A stretch of DNA of 64,000 bases from Myxococcota bacterium. Its GTDB lineage: Bacteria; Myxococcota_A; Bradymonadia; UBA7976; UBA1532. The DNA lies in NCBI GenBank assembly GCA_963169045.1, contig CAUJDF010000103.1, forward strand, positions 1 to 64,000, given 5' to 3'. Of this stretch, positions 51,035 through 59,295 are shown piece by piece. The notes under the pieces are model-generated. The model was not told the DNA's origin. It saw only the letters and a program-made list of their open reading frames with translations, and ran no database searches. The translations under genes were made by a program, and so were the position numbers. The first letter of the stretch is position 1, and every line of letters begins with the position of its first letter.

Positions 51035-52546
51035 ATGCGACACGCGGCGTGGATCTTCCTGGCGGGGCTCCTGCTCCTGGCCTGTTCCGACGAGACGGGC
51101 GGCGGCGACGGCGCCGACGCGGCGGCCCCGCGCGGCGAGCGCGACGCCGCGCACAACCCCGCGCCGTCCGACGCCGCGGCGCTCGCGCCCGACGCGGCGC
51201 CCGTCGGCGACGCGGCGGTGGCCGCCGCGGACGCGGCGCCCGCGGCGCCCGATGCCGGCGAGTGCGCGACCGACGACACCTGCGGCGACGGCCGCGTCTG
51301 CCACCGCGGCCACTGCATCGACGGGCGCCGCTGCGCCACGCCGGAGGAGTGCCCCGCCGCCCAGGTCTGCGTCGCGAACCTCTGCTTCCCCGATCCGCAA
51401 GCCACCGGCGGCATCGTCCCCGAGCCGGACCAGCTCGTCTTCACGTTCAACGACGCCGGCGACCTCGTCCAGCGCACGACCTTCCTGAACAACCGCGGCG
51501 AGGCGCCGGTCGACCTCGTCGACATCCACATCGAGGGCTCGAACACGTTCGCCCTCGAGAATCCGCCGCAGCTGCCGCTGCGCGTCGCGCCGGGGCGGCA
51601 GGTCGACGTCACGGTGGCGTTCACGGCCGACGACCGCATGCCCGAGAACGCCGAGCTGGTGATCGAGACGGGCGCCGGCGCGCCGGCGCGGGTGACGCTC
51701 CGCAGCGACCGCAAGGTGACGGGCGGCCAGTCGCCGTGCCTGCGCGTCGCGCCGGCGCGCCTCGACTTCGGTCAGGTGGTGCGCGGCCACGACGCCGTCC
51801 GCAGCTTCACGCTCGAGAGCTGCGGCCAGGTGCCGGTCCGCGTGAACGCGATCCGCCGCGGGCGCTCCATCTTCGGCGAGCTGCCGCCCACCTTCCAGCT
51901 CACCATGCCGCCGCCGTTCCCGCTCGTGCTCGATCCGGGGCAGCGGCAACAGATCGACGTGACCTACTCGCCGCGCCGCGCCGGCCTCGAGGGCGGCTTC
52001 TGGGAGGTCCTGAGCAACGACCCGGCGAACGCGACGCAGCGGGTCGACGTGTCGGCCATCGCCACGCCGCCGCCGCTCCAGGAGGTCGAGCTGCACGTCC
52101 GCCTGGCGTGGAACACCGACGCCACCGATGTCGACCTGCACGTGCTCGCGCCGAACGGGCAGATGTGGACGTGCGCCGGCGATGTCTACTTCTCGAACCC
52201 GCAGCCCCAGTGGGGCGATCCCAACGCCTTCGAGGACGATCCCTTCCTCGACACGGACGACGTCGATGGCTTCGGTCCCGAGAACGTGAACGTGCAGGCG
52301 CCGGCGCCGGGGACGTACCGCGTCCTCGTGCACTACTGGGCCGACCACGGCGGCCAGGACCCGGACGCGACGATCGAGATCCTCAACTTCGGCCAGGTGA
52401 TCGGCCGCTACGGCCCCGTCCATCTGTCGAACATCGACGACACGTGGGAGGTCGTCGACATCGACTTCCCCGGCCTCGCCCAGCGCCCGCTCGGCGGCGT
52501 CAACGTGCTGCCGCGCGGCAACCTCTGCGGCGGCTTCGGTCCCTGA
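51035..52546 (+). CDS. Lipoprotein with ASH-like and YfaP-like domains
   Basis: A 503-residue lipoprotein with signal HAAWIFLAGLLLLAC and a 50-residue Asp/Ala linker. A small Cys-rich module follows (CATDDTCGDGRVCHRGHC). Two immunoglobulin-like ASH/choice-of-anchor domains then span about 125-330. They contain QRTTFLNNRGEAPVDLVDI, LDFGQVVRGHDAVRSFTL and VTYSPRRAGLEGGFWEVLSN. The last 150 residues, from LHVRLAWNTDATDVDLHVLA to WEVVDIDFP, match the YfaP/DUF2135 beta-sandwich. It should lie on the surface; no enzyme site is seen. The ATG at 51035 lies directly at the signal. Confidence 0.85.
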   Translation: MRHAAWIFLAGLLLLACSDETGGGDGADAAAPRGERDAAHNPAPSDAAALAPDAAPVGDAAVAAADAAPAAPDAGECATDDTCGDGRVCHRGHCIDGRRCATPEECPAAQVCVANLCFPDPQATGGIVPEPDQLVFTFNDAGDLVQRTTFLNNRGEAPVDLVDIHIEGSNTFALENPPQLPLRVAPGRQVDVTVAFTADDRMPENAELVIETGAGAPARVTLRSDRKVTGGQSPCLRVAPARLDFGQVVRGHDAVRSFTLESCGQVPVRVNAIRRGRSIFGELPPTFQLTMPPPFPLVLDPGQRQQIDVTYSPRRAGLEGGFWEVLSNDPANATQRVDVSAIATPPPLQEVELHVRLAWNTDATDVDLHVLAPNGQMWTCAGDVYFSNPQPQWGDPNAFEDDPFLDTDDVDGFGPENVNVQAPAPGTYRVLVHYWADHGGQDPDATIEILNFGQVIGRYGPVHLSNIDDTWEVVDIDFPGLAQRPLGGVNVLPRGNLCGGFGP

Positions 52547-52612
52547 TCCCAGGCTCGACAGCGCCTCCGGAGCGTGTCAGCCTCGGCTCTCCGTCGTCAG
52601 GAGGGGGTGGTC

Positions 52613-53041
52613 GTGCGCGAGACGGTTCGGTCCCTGCGGGCCTATTTCATCGTGGTGGGCCTCATCAGCGGTGGCATGCAGATCAAGGCCTTCGGCGCCG
52701 GCGGCCTGGACGTCGTCGACATGGTCGTCTGTGGCATCGACCTGGCATTCGCCGCAGGCTTCGTCTATTTCGGCGTGCAGTTGCCGACGTTGCTGCGCGA
52801 GAATGCCTCGCTCATCCTGCGCACGCTCGTGGCTTCGGCCGTCGTCACATTGCTGAGCGCGGGGCTCGCCACCTTCTACATCGTGCAGCTGCCCATCGCG
52901 ATGAAGTCGGCCGTCGTCGGCGCCCTCGCCGCGCGCATCCTCGTGACGCTGCTGATCACCTGGTACCTGTATCGCAGCACGAAGCGTCTGGCCGCCGAGG
53001 CGGCGCGGCCTACCGCGGCCGTGGCGGCGCTCTTCGAGTAG
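52613..53041 (+). CDS. Small four-helix membrane protein
   Basis: A 142-residue membrane protein. Hydrophobic segments are at about 10-28, 35-55, 70-90 and 104-122, followed by a short cytoplasmic tail. The GTG at 52613 is chosen because AGGAGGGGG lies about eight bases upstream; a start at 52574 is possible but has no ribosome site. No domain recognised; an inner membrane location is inferred. It is convergent with the next gene, four bases apart. Confidence 0.7.
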   Translation: MRETVRSLRAYFIVVGLISGGMQIKAFGAGGLDVVDMVVCGIDLAFAAGFVYFGVQLPTLLRENASLILRTLVASAVVTLLSAGLATFYIVQLPIAMKSAVVGALAARILVTLLITWYLYRSTKRLAAEAARPTAAVAALFE

Positions 53042-53045
53042 GCCG

Positions 53046-54611
53046 TCAGGTCCGCACGCGCGCGACCGCGCGGTTCGCGGCGGCGCAGACGGACTCGGGC
53101 CATGCCTCGCTCGCCCGCGCGAAGGCATCCGCGGCGCGCGTCCAGTCGGCGCGGTGCGCGGCCTCGAGGCCGTCGGCGAAGGCGTCGTCGAACCGGCCGA
53201 TGCGCGCGCGCTCGGCGGCCCACCACACGTCCAGCGTCTCGGCGCGCCCGTCGTTGCCGGTCAGCGCCACGGCGAGGTACTCGCAGACGCCGGTCGGCAG
53301 GGCGGCGTGGATCTCGGTCCGCACGCGCCACACCAGGTCGAGGACGTCGCCCCGGCCGCGGAGACGCGCGGCGACGGTGTCGAGACATCGCGCCGACAAC
53401 AGCGCGCCGTCCAGCATCAGCAGGCCGTGGCCTTCGGCGAAGTGCGGCACGAGCACGAGCAGGTCGGCGTGGCTGGCGATCCACGCAGGGCTCGGCGCGT
53501 CGTCCAGCAGGCGTGCCAGGCGCGCGGCGAGCGCGAGCGGGACGTCGTCGTCGCCGGCGGCGGTGACCGCCGCGTCGAGGCAGCCCGCGCGCCACAGGCG
53601 AGCGACGAGCCACGCCCGACCCGTTTGGTGGTCGCGCGCGCCGGACCACCACGCGCCACACTGAACGAGGGCGGGCGGCGCGAACGCGAGGCCCGTCAGG
53701 CGCTCGAGCGCCGCGTCGGCCTCCTCCGCGAAGGTGTCCGCCTCGGCGGCGTCGGCGAGGAGATCCTCGACGAGGCGCCAGCGCACCTCGAGCAGCGCGT
53801 CGAGCGCGGCGGGCGGCGTCGACGCGAGCGCGGCGGCGGCCACCGCCGGCGCGGGCACCCATCCAGCGTCGAGGACCAGCCGCTCCACGCCCTCGCCGCC
53901 GCTCTCCATGGCGCACAGTCCGCGGAGGATCCGCACCGAGCGGACCGGCGGCAGGCCGGCGGCGAGCGTGAGGGCGGCCGCCGCTTCGCCGCGCGCGCGC
54001 ACGGCGAGCGCGGCGCGGAAGGCGCGGGCCTGCCCGGCGGAGAGGTCGCCCGGGCGGCGCGCGAGCATCGGCGCGAAACGGCGCACGATCCGCGGGCGGA
54101 GCCACAACACGTAGACGGCGCTCCACGCGAGGACGGTGCCGACGTGGGCGAGGGGCGGCAGCTGCGCGAAGGCGGCCGGGACGACCACCGCCCCGAGCAG
54201 CGACAGGTCCACGCCCCACATCGGCCCCGGTCGCAGGCGGAACGGCCCCCGGGTGTCGAACACGGCCCGCACGCCGGGCCGGCGCAGCATCCAGAGCGTG
54301 AACAGGCCGAACACCACGATCGCGCCGCGGCCGATGTTCCACCCGGACGCGAAGCCGCGCGCGGCGGCGGCGACGACGCTCGACGCGAGGGACAGCTCGG
54401 CCACGGCGCGCCCCCAGGGTCGGACGGTGAGGACGCCGTACGTGGCGGCGGCGGCGGCGGCGGCGAGCGCGGCGAACCCCATCGCCACGACCCCCGCCGC
54501 CCGAGTCGCCTGCAACAGCCAGGCGGCGGCGGTGAGCGCCGTGAAGAGGCCCGCGTTCAGCACCTCGGCTGGCAGGCGGCGCGCGGCGCCGCGGGCGTCG
54601 CGCGACGTCAC
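53046..54611 (-). CDS. Membrane protein with helical-repeat domain, unknown
   Basis: A 521-residue protein. Five or six hydrophobic segments fill the first 180 residues (AEVLNAGLFTALTAAAWLLQ, GVVAMGFAALAAAAAAATYG, GAIVVFGLFTLWML, VGTVLAWSAVYVLW). A 340-residue Ala/Leu/Arg-rich helical domain follows, possibly TPR- or HEAT-like. No family identified. The GTG start overlaps the stop of the metallophosphoesterase gene (GTGA), so it is the fourth gene of a coupled run. Confidence 0.7.
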   Translation of the reverse strand: MTSRDARGAARRLPAEVLNAGLFTALTAAAWLLQATRAAGVVAMGFAALAAAAAAATYGVLTVRPWGRAVAELSLASSVVAAAARGFASGWNIGRGAIVVFGLFTLWMLRRPGVRAVFDTRGPFRLRPGPMWGVDLSLLGAVVVPAAFAQLPPLAHVGTVLAWSAVYVLWLRPRIVRRFAPMLARRPGDLSAGQARAFRAALAVRARGEAAAALTLAAGLPPVRSVRILRGLCAMESGGEGVERLVLDAGWVPAPAVAAAALASTPPAALDALLEVRWRLVEDLLADAAEADTFAEEADAALERLTGLAFAPPALVQCGAWWSGARDHQTGRAWLVARLWRAGCLDAAVTAAGDDDVPLALAARLARLLDDAPSPAWIASHADLLVLVPHFAEGHGLLMLDGALLSARCLDTVAARLRGRGDVLDLVWRVRTEIHAALPTGVCEYLAVALTGNDGRAETLDVWWAAERARIGRFDDAFADGLEAAHRADWTRAADAFARASEAWPESVCAAANRAVARVRT

Positions 54612-55474
54612 GGCGCGTACAGCGGCCGGATCTCGTGGCCGACACGCAGCTCGAGCGCGCTTCGGTAGCGATGCGCCAGATCGAGCCGCAGATAGACCTT
54701 GTGCTCGTCGAACAGGCCGAACGAGGTCGACACGCAGATCTGGTTGTCGGCGGTGGTCTCCCAGCCCTCACGCACGATGTCGTGACCGTAGGCGACGAAG
54801 GCGTTGGGTGCGCCGTCGAGCGAGGTGACCTCGAGCAGGCGCGCCGCCTGCGCCGGCGTCGCGCTCCGCGACCACAGCAGGGCGCCGAGCGTGTCCGCGT
54901 CGTACATCTGGTGGATGGAGCGGCGGGCGTAGCCCTCGTAGCGCAGGCGCTCGAAGGCGGCGAGGTCCGGCTCGGCGCGCCGCGGCGCGCCGTGGGTGAG
55001 CACCACGCCGCACGGCGCGACGGCGAGGAGCGGAAACTCGTTGAGGAACGCGTGGATGCGCTCCGTGTCGTCGCCGAGGGCCCCGTCGAGGACCGCCGCC
55101 TCGTCGTCGTAGAACTTGGGCACCACGGGGCCGCCGATGTGGGCGTGCTCGTGGTTGCCGAGCAGGCTGAAGACACGCGCAGCGCGCGTGTAGGCCTCGA
55201 AGTCGCGGATCAGGTCGGCGGAGCGATCGACGTAGGCGGCGCCGAGGTAGTCGGGCCAGGCGCCGGGCTCATTCAGCTCGGGCGACGGTCCGTGGACGAG
55301 GTCGCCGCAGAAGGCGAGGATCGGCGAGTTGCCGGCGGCCTCCTCGGCGGCGTAGACGGCCTTCATCGCCTCGTAGTCGCCATAGTTGCCCTGCAGGTCG
55401 GTGGCGACGAGCAGGACACCGCGCGCGGGGAGGCGGGCGACGCGGCGGCCCCAGACGCCTTCGAGCGCCCGCAT
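54608..55474 (-). CDS. Metallophosphoesterase
   Basis: A 288-residue phosphatase of the calcineurin-like fold. The metal-site motifs are recognisable: DLQGNYGDYEA, CGDLVHGPSPE, LLGNHEHAHIG, VLTHGAP and YGHDIV. The first motif has Gln where DxH normally carries the His ligand, which may change metal preference or reduce activity. No signal peptide. It overlaps the adenosine deaminase stop by one base (TGATG), so a role in nucleotide or purine turnover is plausible but inferred. Length fits the small protein/diadenosine phosphatase group. Confidence 0.87.
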   Translation of the reverse strand: MRALEGVWGRRVARLPARGVLLVATDLQGNYGDYEAMKAVYAAEEAAGNSPILAFCGDLVHGPSPELNEPGAWPDYLGAAYVDRSADLIRDFEAYTRAARVFSLLGNHEHAHIGGPVVPKFYDDEAAVLDGALGDDTERIHAFLNEFPLLAVAPCGVVLTHGAPRRAEPDLAAFERLRYEGYARRSIHQMYDADTLGALLWSRSATPAQAARLLEVTSLDGAPNAFVAYGHDIVREGWETTADNQICVSTSFGLFDEHKVYLRLDLAHRYRSALELRVGHEIRPLYAP

Positions 55475-56382
55475 CAGAGGGCGGCCGCGCGGCGGAAGGC
55501 GGCGGCGTGGCCGTGCTCGACCGCGCGACGGAGCAGGGCGTCGGTCATGCCCGGCAGCGCGCGCGCGTGGCGGAGCTCGGCGGCGGCGTCGGTGGCCGAG
55601 AGCAGCGTGTTGTCGCTGCACACGCACGCCCGGACGCCGAGCGCGAGCCAGCGCGCGAGCGGGTGGTCGGCGACGCGCGGGATGGCGCCGACGTGCCAGT
55701 TCGAAGTGAGGCACGCCTCGAGCGTCACGCCGCGCTCGAGGACGAGCTCGACGACGGACGGGTCGTCGAGCAGCGTCGTGCCGTGGCCGATGCGCGTCGC
55801 GCCGAGCACCTCGATGGCGGCGCGGATCTCGGCGGGCGGGCGCCCCTCCCCCGCGTGGACGGTACGGCCCAGGCCGAGCTCGGCGGCGCGGCGGAAGGCC
55901 GGCGCGTAGTCGGCGAGCGTGAAGGCGTGGCCCGGCGCCGGGCCGCCGGCGAGGTCGAGACCGACGACACCCGGACGCGATTCCGCAATCGTGACGAGGT
56001 GTTGCAGCACGTCGGGCGCCTCGCCATACAAGCCGCAGAGGATGAGGCCCGCGCGCCCCGCCACGCCGTCGAGCGCGGCGTCGACGATCGCCTCGGTGGG
56101 CGCGCCGCGGTGAAGTTGCGGCGCGAAGCGGATCTCGAGCGTCGTCACGCCCTCGGCGGCGGCGTCGGCGCAGATCTCGCCCGCCACGCGGGCGACGGCG
56201 TCGGGCGACTGGAGCAGCGACAGCGTGAACGCGAAGCGCGCGAGGCACGCGTCGAGGCCGAGCCCCGGCCGGAAGGGCAGGTCCGCCGGCACCTCGAGGC
56301 CCATGTCGGCGGCGAGCGCGCGCGCAGTCTCCGGGCGGAGCGAGCCGTCGAGGTGGCGGTGCAGGTCCGCGAGGCCGTTCAT
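55474..56382 (-). CDS. Adenosine deaminase family protein
   Basis: A 302-residue TIM-barrel deaminase. ADLHRHLDGSLR gives zinc ligands His8 and His10, RTVHAGEG the third His and the proton-shuttle Glu, TRIGHGTTLL the next His, and CVCSDNTLL the Asp. All are present, so deamination of adenosine or a related purine is expected in the cytosol. GGAGG lies six bases before the ATG at 56382, which overlaps the preceding stop (ATGA). It sits oddly between an exported lipoprotein and a phosphatase. Confidence 0.93.
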   Translation of the reverse strand: MNGLADLHRHLDGSLRPETARALAADMGLEVPADLPFRPGLGLDACLARFAFTLSLLQSPDAVARVAGEICADAAAEGVTTLEIRFAPQLHRGAPTEAIVDAALDGVAGRAGLILCGLYGEAPDVLQHLVTIAESRPGVVGLDLAGGPAPGHAFTLADYAPAFRRAAELGLGRTVHAGEGRPPAEIRAAIEVLGATRIGHGTTLLDDPSVVELVLERGVTLEACLTSNWHVGAIPRVADHPLARWLALGVRACVCSDNTLLSATDAAAELRHARALPGMTDALLRRAVEHGHAAAFRRAAAL

Positions 56383-57980
56383 CGGCGCCTCCGACGGGTG
56401 AGCAGGAGTGGCGCGATCCACCACGGGCCCACGCCGGGCGACGTCCGGCAGCCGCCCTCGTGGTACGCCGCGAGGCGGGCGCCGCTCGGCGCGGCGAACG
56501 CGTCGACCTCGTCCCGCGCCGCGTCGGGCGTCCACGCGTCGGCGGCCGCGTCGGGCTCGGGCGGCGGCGGCGTCGCTCCGCCGTCGGGCTCGGGCGGCGG
56601 CGGCGTCGCTCCGCCGTCGGGATCGGACGGCGGCGCGGCGTCGGGCGGCGGCGGCGGCACGTCGAGCACGAACACCTCGGGGCCGTCCCCGCGCAGCAGG
56701 ACGGGCGCGTCCGGCATCGGCGAGCCGGTGGGCAGGTCCTCGAGGCTCGCCCGCCGCTCGATGGCAGCGGCGTCGAAGCGCCACGCGGCGAGCGACTCCG
56801 GGTTGCGGACGTGCCTCTTCGAGCCGCCGTCGAGCACGTAGACCTGGGGCAGCCCGTCGGCCTGGACGAGGAGCGGGGCCGGCGTCCAGGCGGCGCCGCG
56901 GGCATACGGCGCGATCGCCCCGTCGACGTAGCGCGCCACGTCATCGAAGGAGAAGCGCCACGCCGTCATCACGTCGGGGCTCGTCACGTGCCGCAGCACG
57001 CCCTCGCCCGGTAGCGGCGGCGGCGCGCACCGCAACTCACGCGGCGAGTCGCGCAGCTCGGCCGGGGCGCCCCCCTCGGTGTCGATCGCGTAGGCATGGA
57101 CCGCGTGCGGCCGATCATCTCGAAATGCAAGCGGAATCGGCAGCCGGAATCCGTGCGCGCACGACCCGATGGCGCCGCACAGATCGTCGCGGTTGACGTC
57201 GGCGCGCAGCGAGAAGCCGCGCCCCACCCCGGTCGGCCCGTCGAGGTACACGTGCACGTCGGCGGGGCGGTCCGCCGTGTCGCGGTCGAACGCCCAGCCG
57301 CGCACGCCGTCGCAGTCGGCCGCGTCGAGGTAGCCCTCCGGCGCGTGACGGCGGAACCACGGCGTCCGCATCTCGGCGCCGTCCACCGTCAGCTCGACGT
57401 GCAGGTGGTCGATGTGCGGGTTCGGGCCGCCGTAGCTGCGGTTCTTGGGCGGGCTGCGGTGCGGGGCCCAGGTGCTGCGGTCCCAGATGATGATCTGCAC
57501 GCCGATGGCCTCGGCGTTCTGCATGAGCCAGTGGGCCACCGGATCGCCGGCGTCGTTGTCGGCGTCGCCGCCGGACGTGCGCACCATCACGTCGATGGCG
57601 CGGCCGGTGCCGTGTACCGACGTCTGACTCGTGTTCGCCGTGTTGGGACGACAGTTGTAGCCCTGCACCTGGTGCACGCCGGGGAAGTTGGCGCGCAGGT
57701 GGTCGCCGAGGGCGCGGGCGCCCGGCCGGAACGAGCCGCCGCAGTTGGCGCCGCCGTTCCAGGGCGGCGCGTCGTCGTAGCCGACGTTCTGCCGGTCGCC
57801 GACGGCGGTGACGTCCGCCGGCGCCACCCATCGGCCCGGGTGGGCGATCTTGGGTGCGTCCTCGGCGAACAGCTCGTCGTACGTGTGGTCGTCGCAGTCG
57901 ACCGTGGGCGCAGGCCCCTCGTCGCACGCGGCGAGCGCGAACGCGGTCAGCGCCGCGATGATCTGGTTCCCCCGCCTCAC
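56379..57980 (-). CDS. M15-like lipoprotein with MYXO-CTERM-like tail
   Basis: A 533-residue exported protein. RGNQIIAALTAFALAAC is a lipobox signal. Residues about 30-210 form an M15/VanY-like peptidase fold with zinc-ligand motifs SVHGTGRAIDVM (His, Asp) and HIDHLHVEL (His), so peptidoglycan or related cleavage is possible. A beta domain GWAFDRDTADRPADVHVYLD follows, then propeller-like segments and a PPPPEPDGGAT repeat linker. The end, GGCRTSPGVGPWWIAPLLLT followed by RRRRR, is a Cys-hydrophobic-Arg tail like the MYXO-CTERM sorting signal. Start is GTG 57980 or 57986; neither has a strong ribosome site. First gene of the coupled run. Confidence 0.8.
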   Translation of the reverse strand: MRRGNQIIAALTAFALAACDEGPAPTVDCDDHTYDELFAEDAPKIAHPGRWVAPADVTAVGDRQNVGYDDAPPWNGGANCGGSFRPGARALGDHLRANFPGVHQVQGYNCRPNTANTSQTSVHGTGRAIDVMVRTSGGDADNDAGDPVAHWLMQNAEAIGVQIIIWDRSTWAPHRSPPKNRSYGGPNPHIDHLHVELTVDGAEMRTPWFRRHAPEGYLDAADCDGVRGWAFDRDTADRPADVHVYLDGPTGVGRGFSLRADVNRDDLCGAIGSCAHGFRLPIPLAFRDDRPHAVHAYAIDTEGGAPAELRDSPRELRCAPPPLPGEGVLRHVTSPDVMTAWRFSFDDVARYVDGAIAPYARGAAWTPAPLLVQADGLPQVYVLDGGSKRHVRNPESLAAWRFDAAAIERRASLEDLPTGSPMPDAPVLLRGDGPEVFVLDVPPPPPDAAPPSDPDGGATPPPPEPDGGATPPPPEPDAAADAWTPDAARDEVDAFAAPSGARLAAYHEGGCRTSPGVGPWWIAPLLLTRRRRR

Positions 57981-58033
57981 GTCCACCGAGTGTACGCAGG
58001 CGCCGGGAGCGCGTCGAAGACCTCTGCGGACTT

Positions 58034-59284
58034 TCAGCCGAAGAGGGGCAGGTCCTCGCTGTCGTCGAGGGGATAGCGACGCAGCACGAGGTCGGCGTCG
58101 GCGATGCCGGCGAGCCTGCGGAGCGCACGGTGAATGTGCTGGGGGCGGATGCGGATGCCGGCGCCCGGCTTCTCGCGCAGCGTGGCCGGATCGACCTCGA
58201 TGGGGACGTGGTGCTCGTCGGTGGTGCCGATCACGCGGTTGCCGGGGACGCCGGCGCCCATGACCAGCACGCTCGTGATCGACCAGTGGTCCTTGCCGTC
58301 GCCCTCGTTGTAACCGGGGGTGCGCCCGAAGTCGCTGCCCACCACCACGACGAGCTTGTCGGCGATCTGCTGGCGCTCGGCCTCGTCCCAGATGTAGTCG
58401 ACGCCCTGCATCAGCTCGGCGAGCCGCGGGAAGTGCTGGTTGTCGTGGTCCCCGTGGGTGTCGAAGCCGCCGATGGTCAGGTTGGCGCAGCGTCCGATGC
58501 CGGCGCGGAAGGCGGCGAGCGCCACCTGCGCCTGGCGCTTGAGCGGCGCGCCCTCGAACTGCGAGGGCAGGAACTCGCTGAGGCGCTGGACGTCGTTGCG
58601 ACCCGTGCGCGCGCCGTAGAGCTGTCCGATGGCGTGTTTGGCCTTCGGGAGCGCGAACGTGCGCTCGAGCCAGCTCTGACGCTCGGTGAGCGCGTCCTGG
58701 ATGCGCGACATCGTCGCCGGCGTGTGGAACTTCGAGCCTTCGGGGTTGCCATCGATCGCGTTGGGGTGCGCGATGCGGTGGATGACGCCGATGTTGCCGG
58801 TGCGCGTGGGCGCGACGAGGCCGTTCGTGAGGTCGTAGCCGCCGTTCGTGATGAACGACATCGGCGAACGGGGTGAATGCACGCCGGCGATGAGCGCCGC
58901 GAGGGCGGGATAGCCCTCGCTGAGGCGACCCGACCACGTGTGCCGCATGCCGGCGTCGTGGTTGTTGGTCTGGGTGTCGACGCCGTTGAGGACCAGCGTG
59001 CGCCGGTAGTGCTTCTGGAAGAACTCGTGGTTCCACGCGACGGGGGCGTAGCGGATGTTGCCCGCCTCGCCGATGTCATCGGTGAAGTACATGTTGAGCG
59101 GGTTCTCCTGCATCTCGTCGCGGCGGCCCTTGGGGTCGCACAACGAGGTGGGATCCCAGCCGCCCGACGCGTGCACGAAGATCCAGAACGGGCCGTCGGC
59201 CTCCTGGGCGCGGGCCCCGAGGGGCGCGGTGACGACGGCGAGGCCGGCGGCGCCGGCGAGGCGAAGGAAATCGCGGCGATCCAT
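58034..59284 (-). CDS. DUF1501 family protein, Tat-exported
   Basis: A 416-residue protein with a twin-Arg signal (MDRRDFLRLAGAAGLAVVTA then a cleavage site after GARA). The mature part matches DUF1501, an alkaline-phosphatase-like fold: FVHASGGWDPTSLCDP, NHDAGMRHTWSGR, GGFDTHGDHDNQHFPRLAE and VGSDFGRTPGYNEGDGKDHW. It probably folds in the cytoplasm with a cofactor before export. GAGGGGG lies before the ATG. It follows the DUF1592-type cytochrome gene by 11 bases; the two families are usually paired, so they likely work together in the periplasm. Confidence 0.9.
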   Translation of the reverse strand: MDRRDFLRLAGAAGLAVVTAPLGARAQEADGPFWIFVHASGGWDPTSLCDPKGRRDEMQENPLNMYFTDDIGEAGNIRYAPVAWNHEFFQKHYRRTLVLNGVDTQTNNHDAGMRHTWSGRLSEGYPALAALIAGVHSPRSPMSFITNGGYDLTNGLVAPTRTGNIGVIHRIAHPNAIDGNPEGSKFHTPATMSRIQDALTERQSWLERTFALPKAKHAIGQLYGARTGRNDVQRLSEFLPSQFEGAPLKRQAQVALAAFRAGIGRCANLTIGGFDTHGDHDNQHFPRLAELMQGVDYIWDEAERQQIADKLVVVVGSDFGRTPGYNEGDGKDHWSITSVLVMGAGVPGNRVIGTTDEHHVPIEVDPATLREKPGAGIRIRPQHIHRALRRLAGIADADLVLRRYPLDDSEDLPLFG

Positions 59285-59295
59285 CTTCGGCCCCC

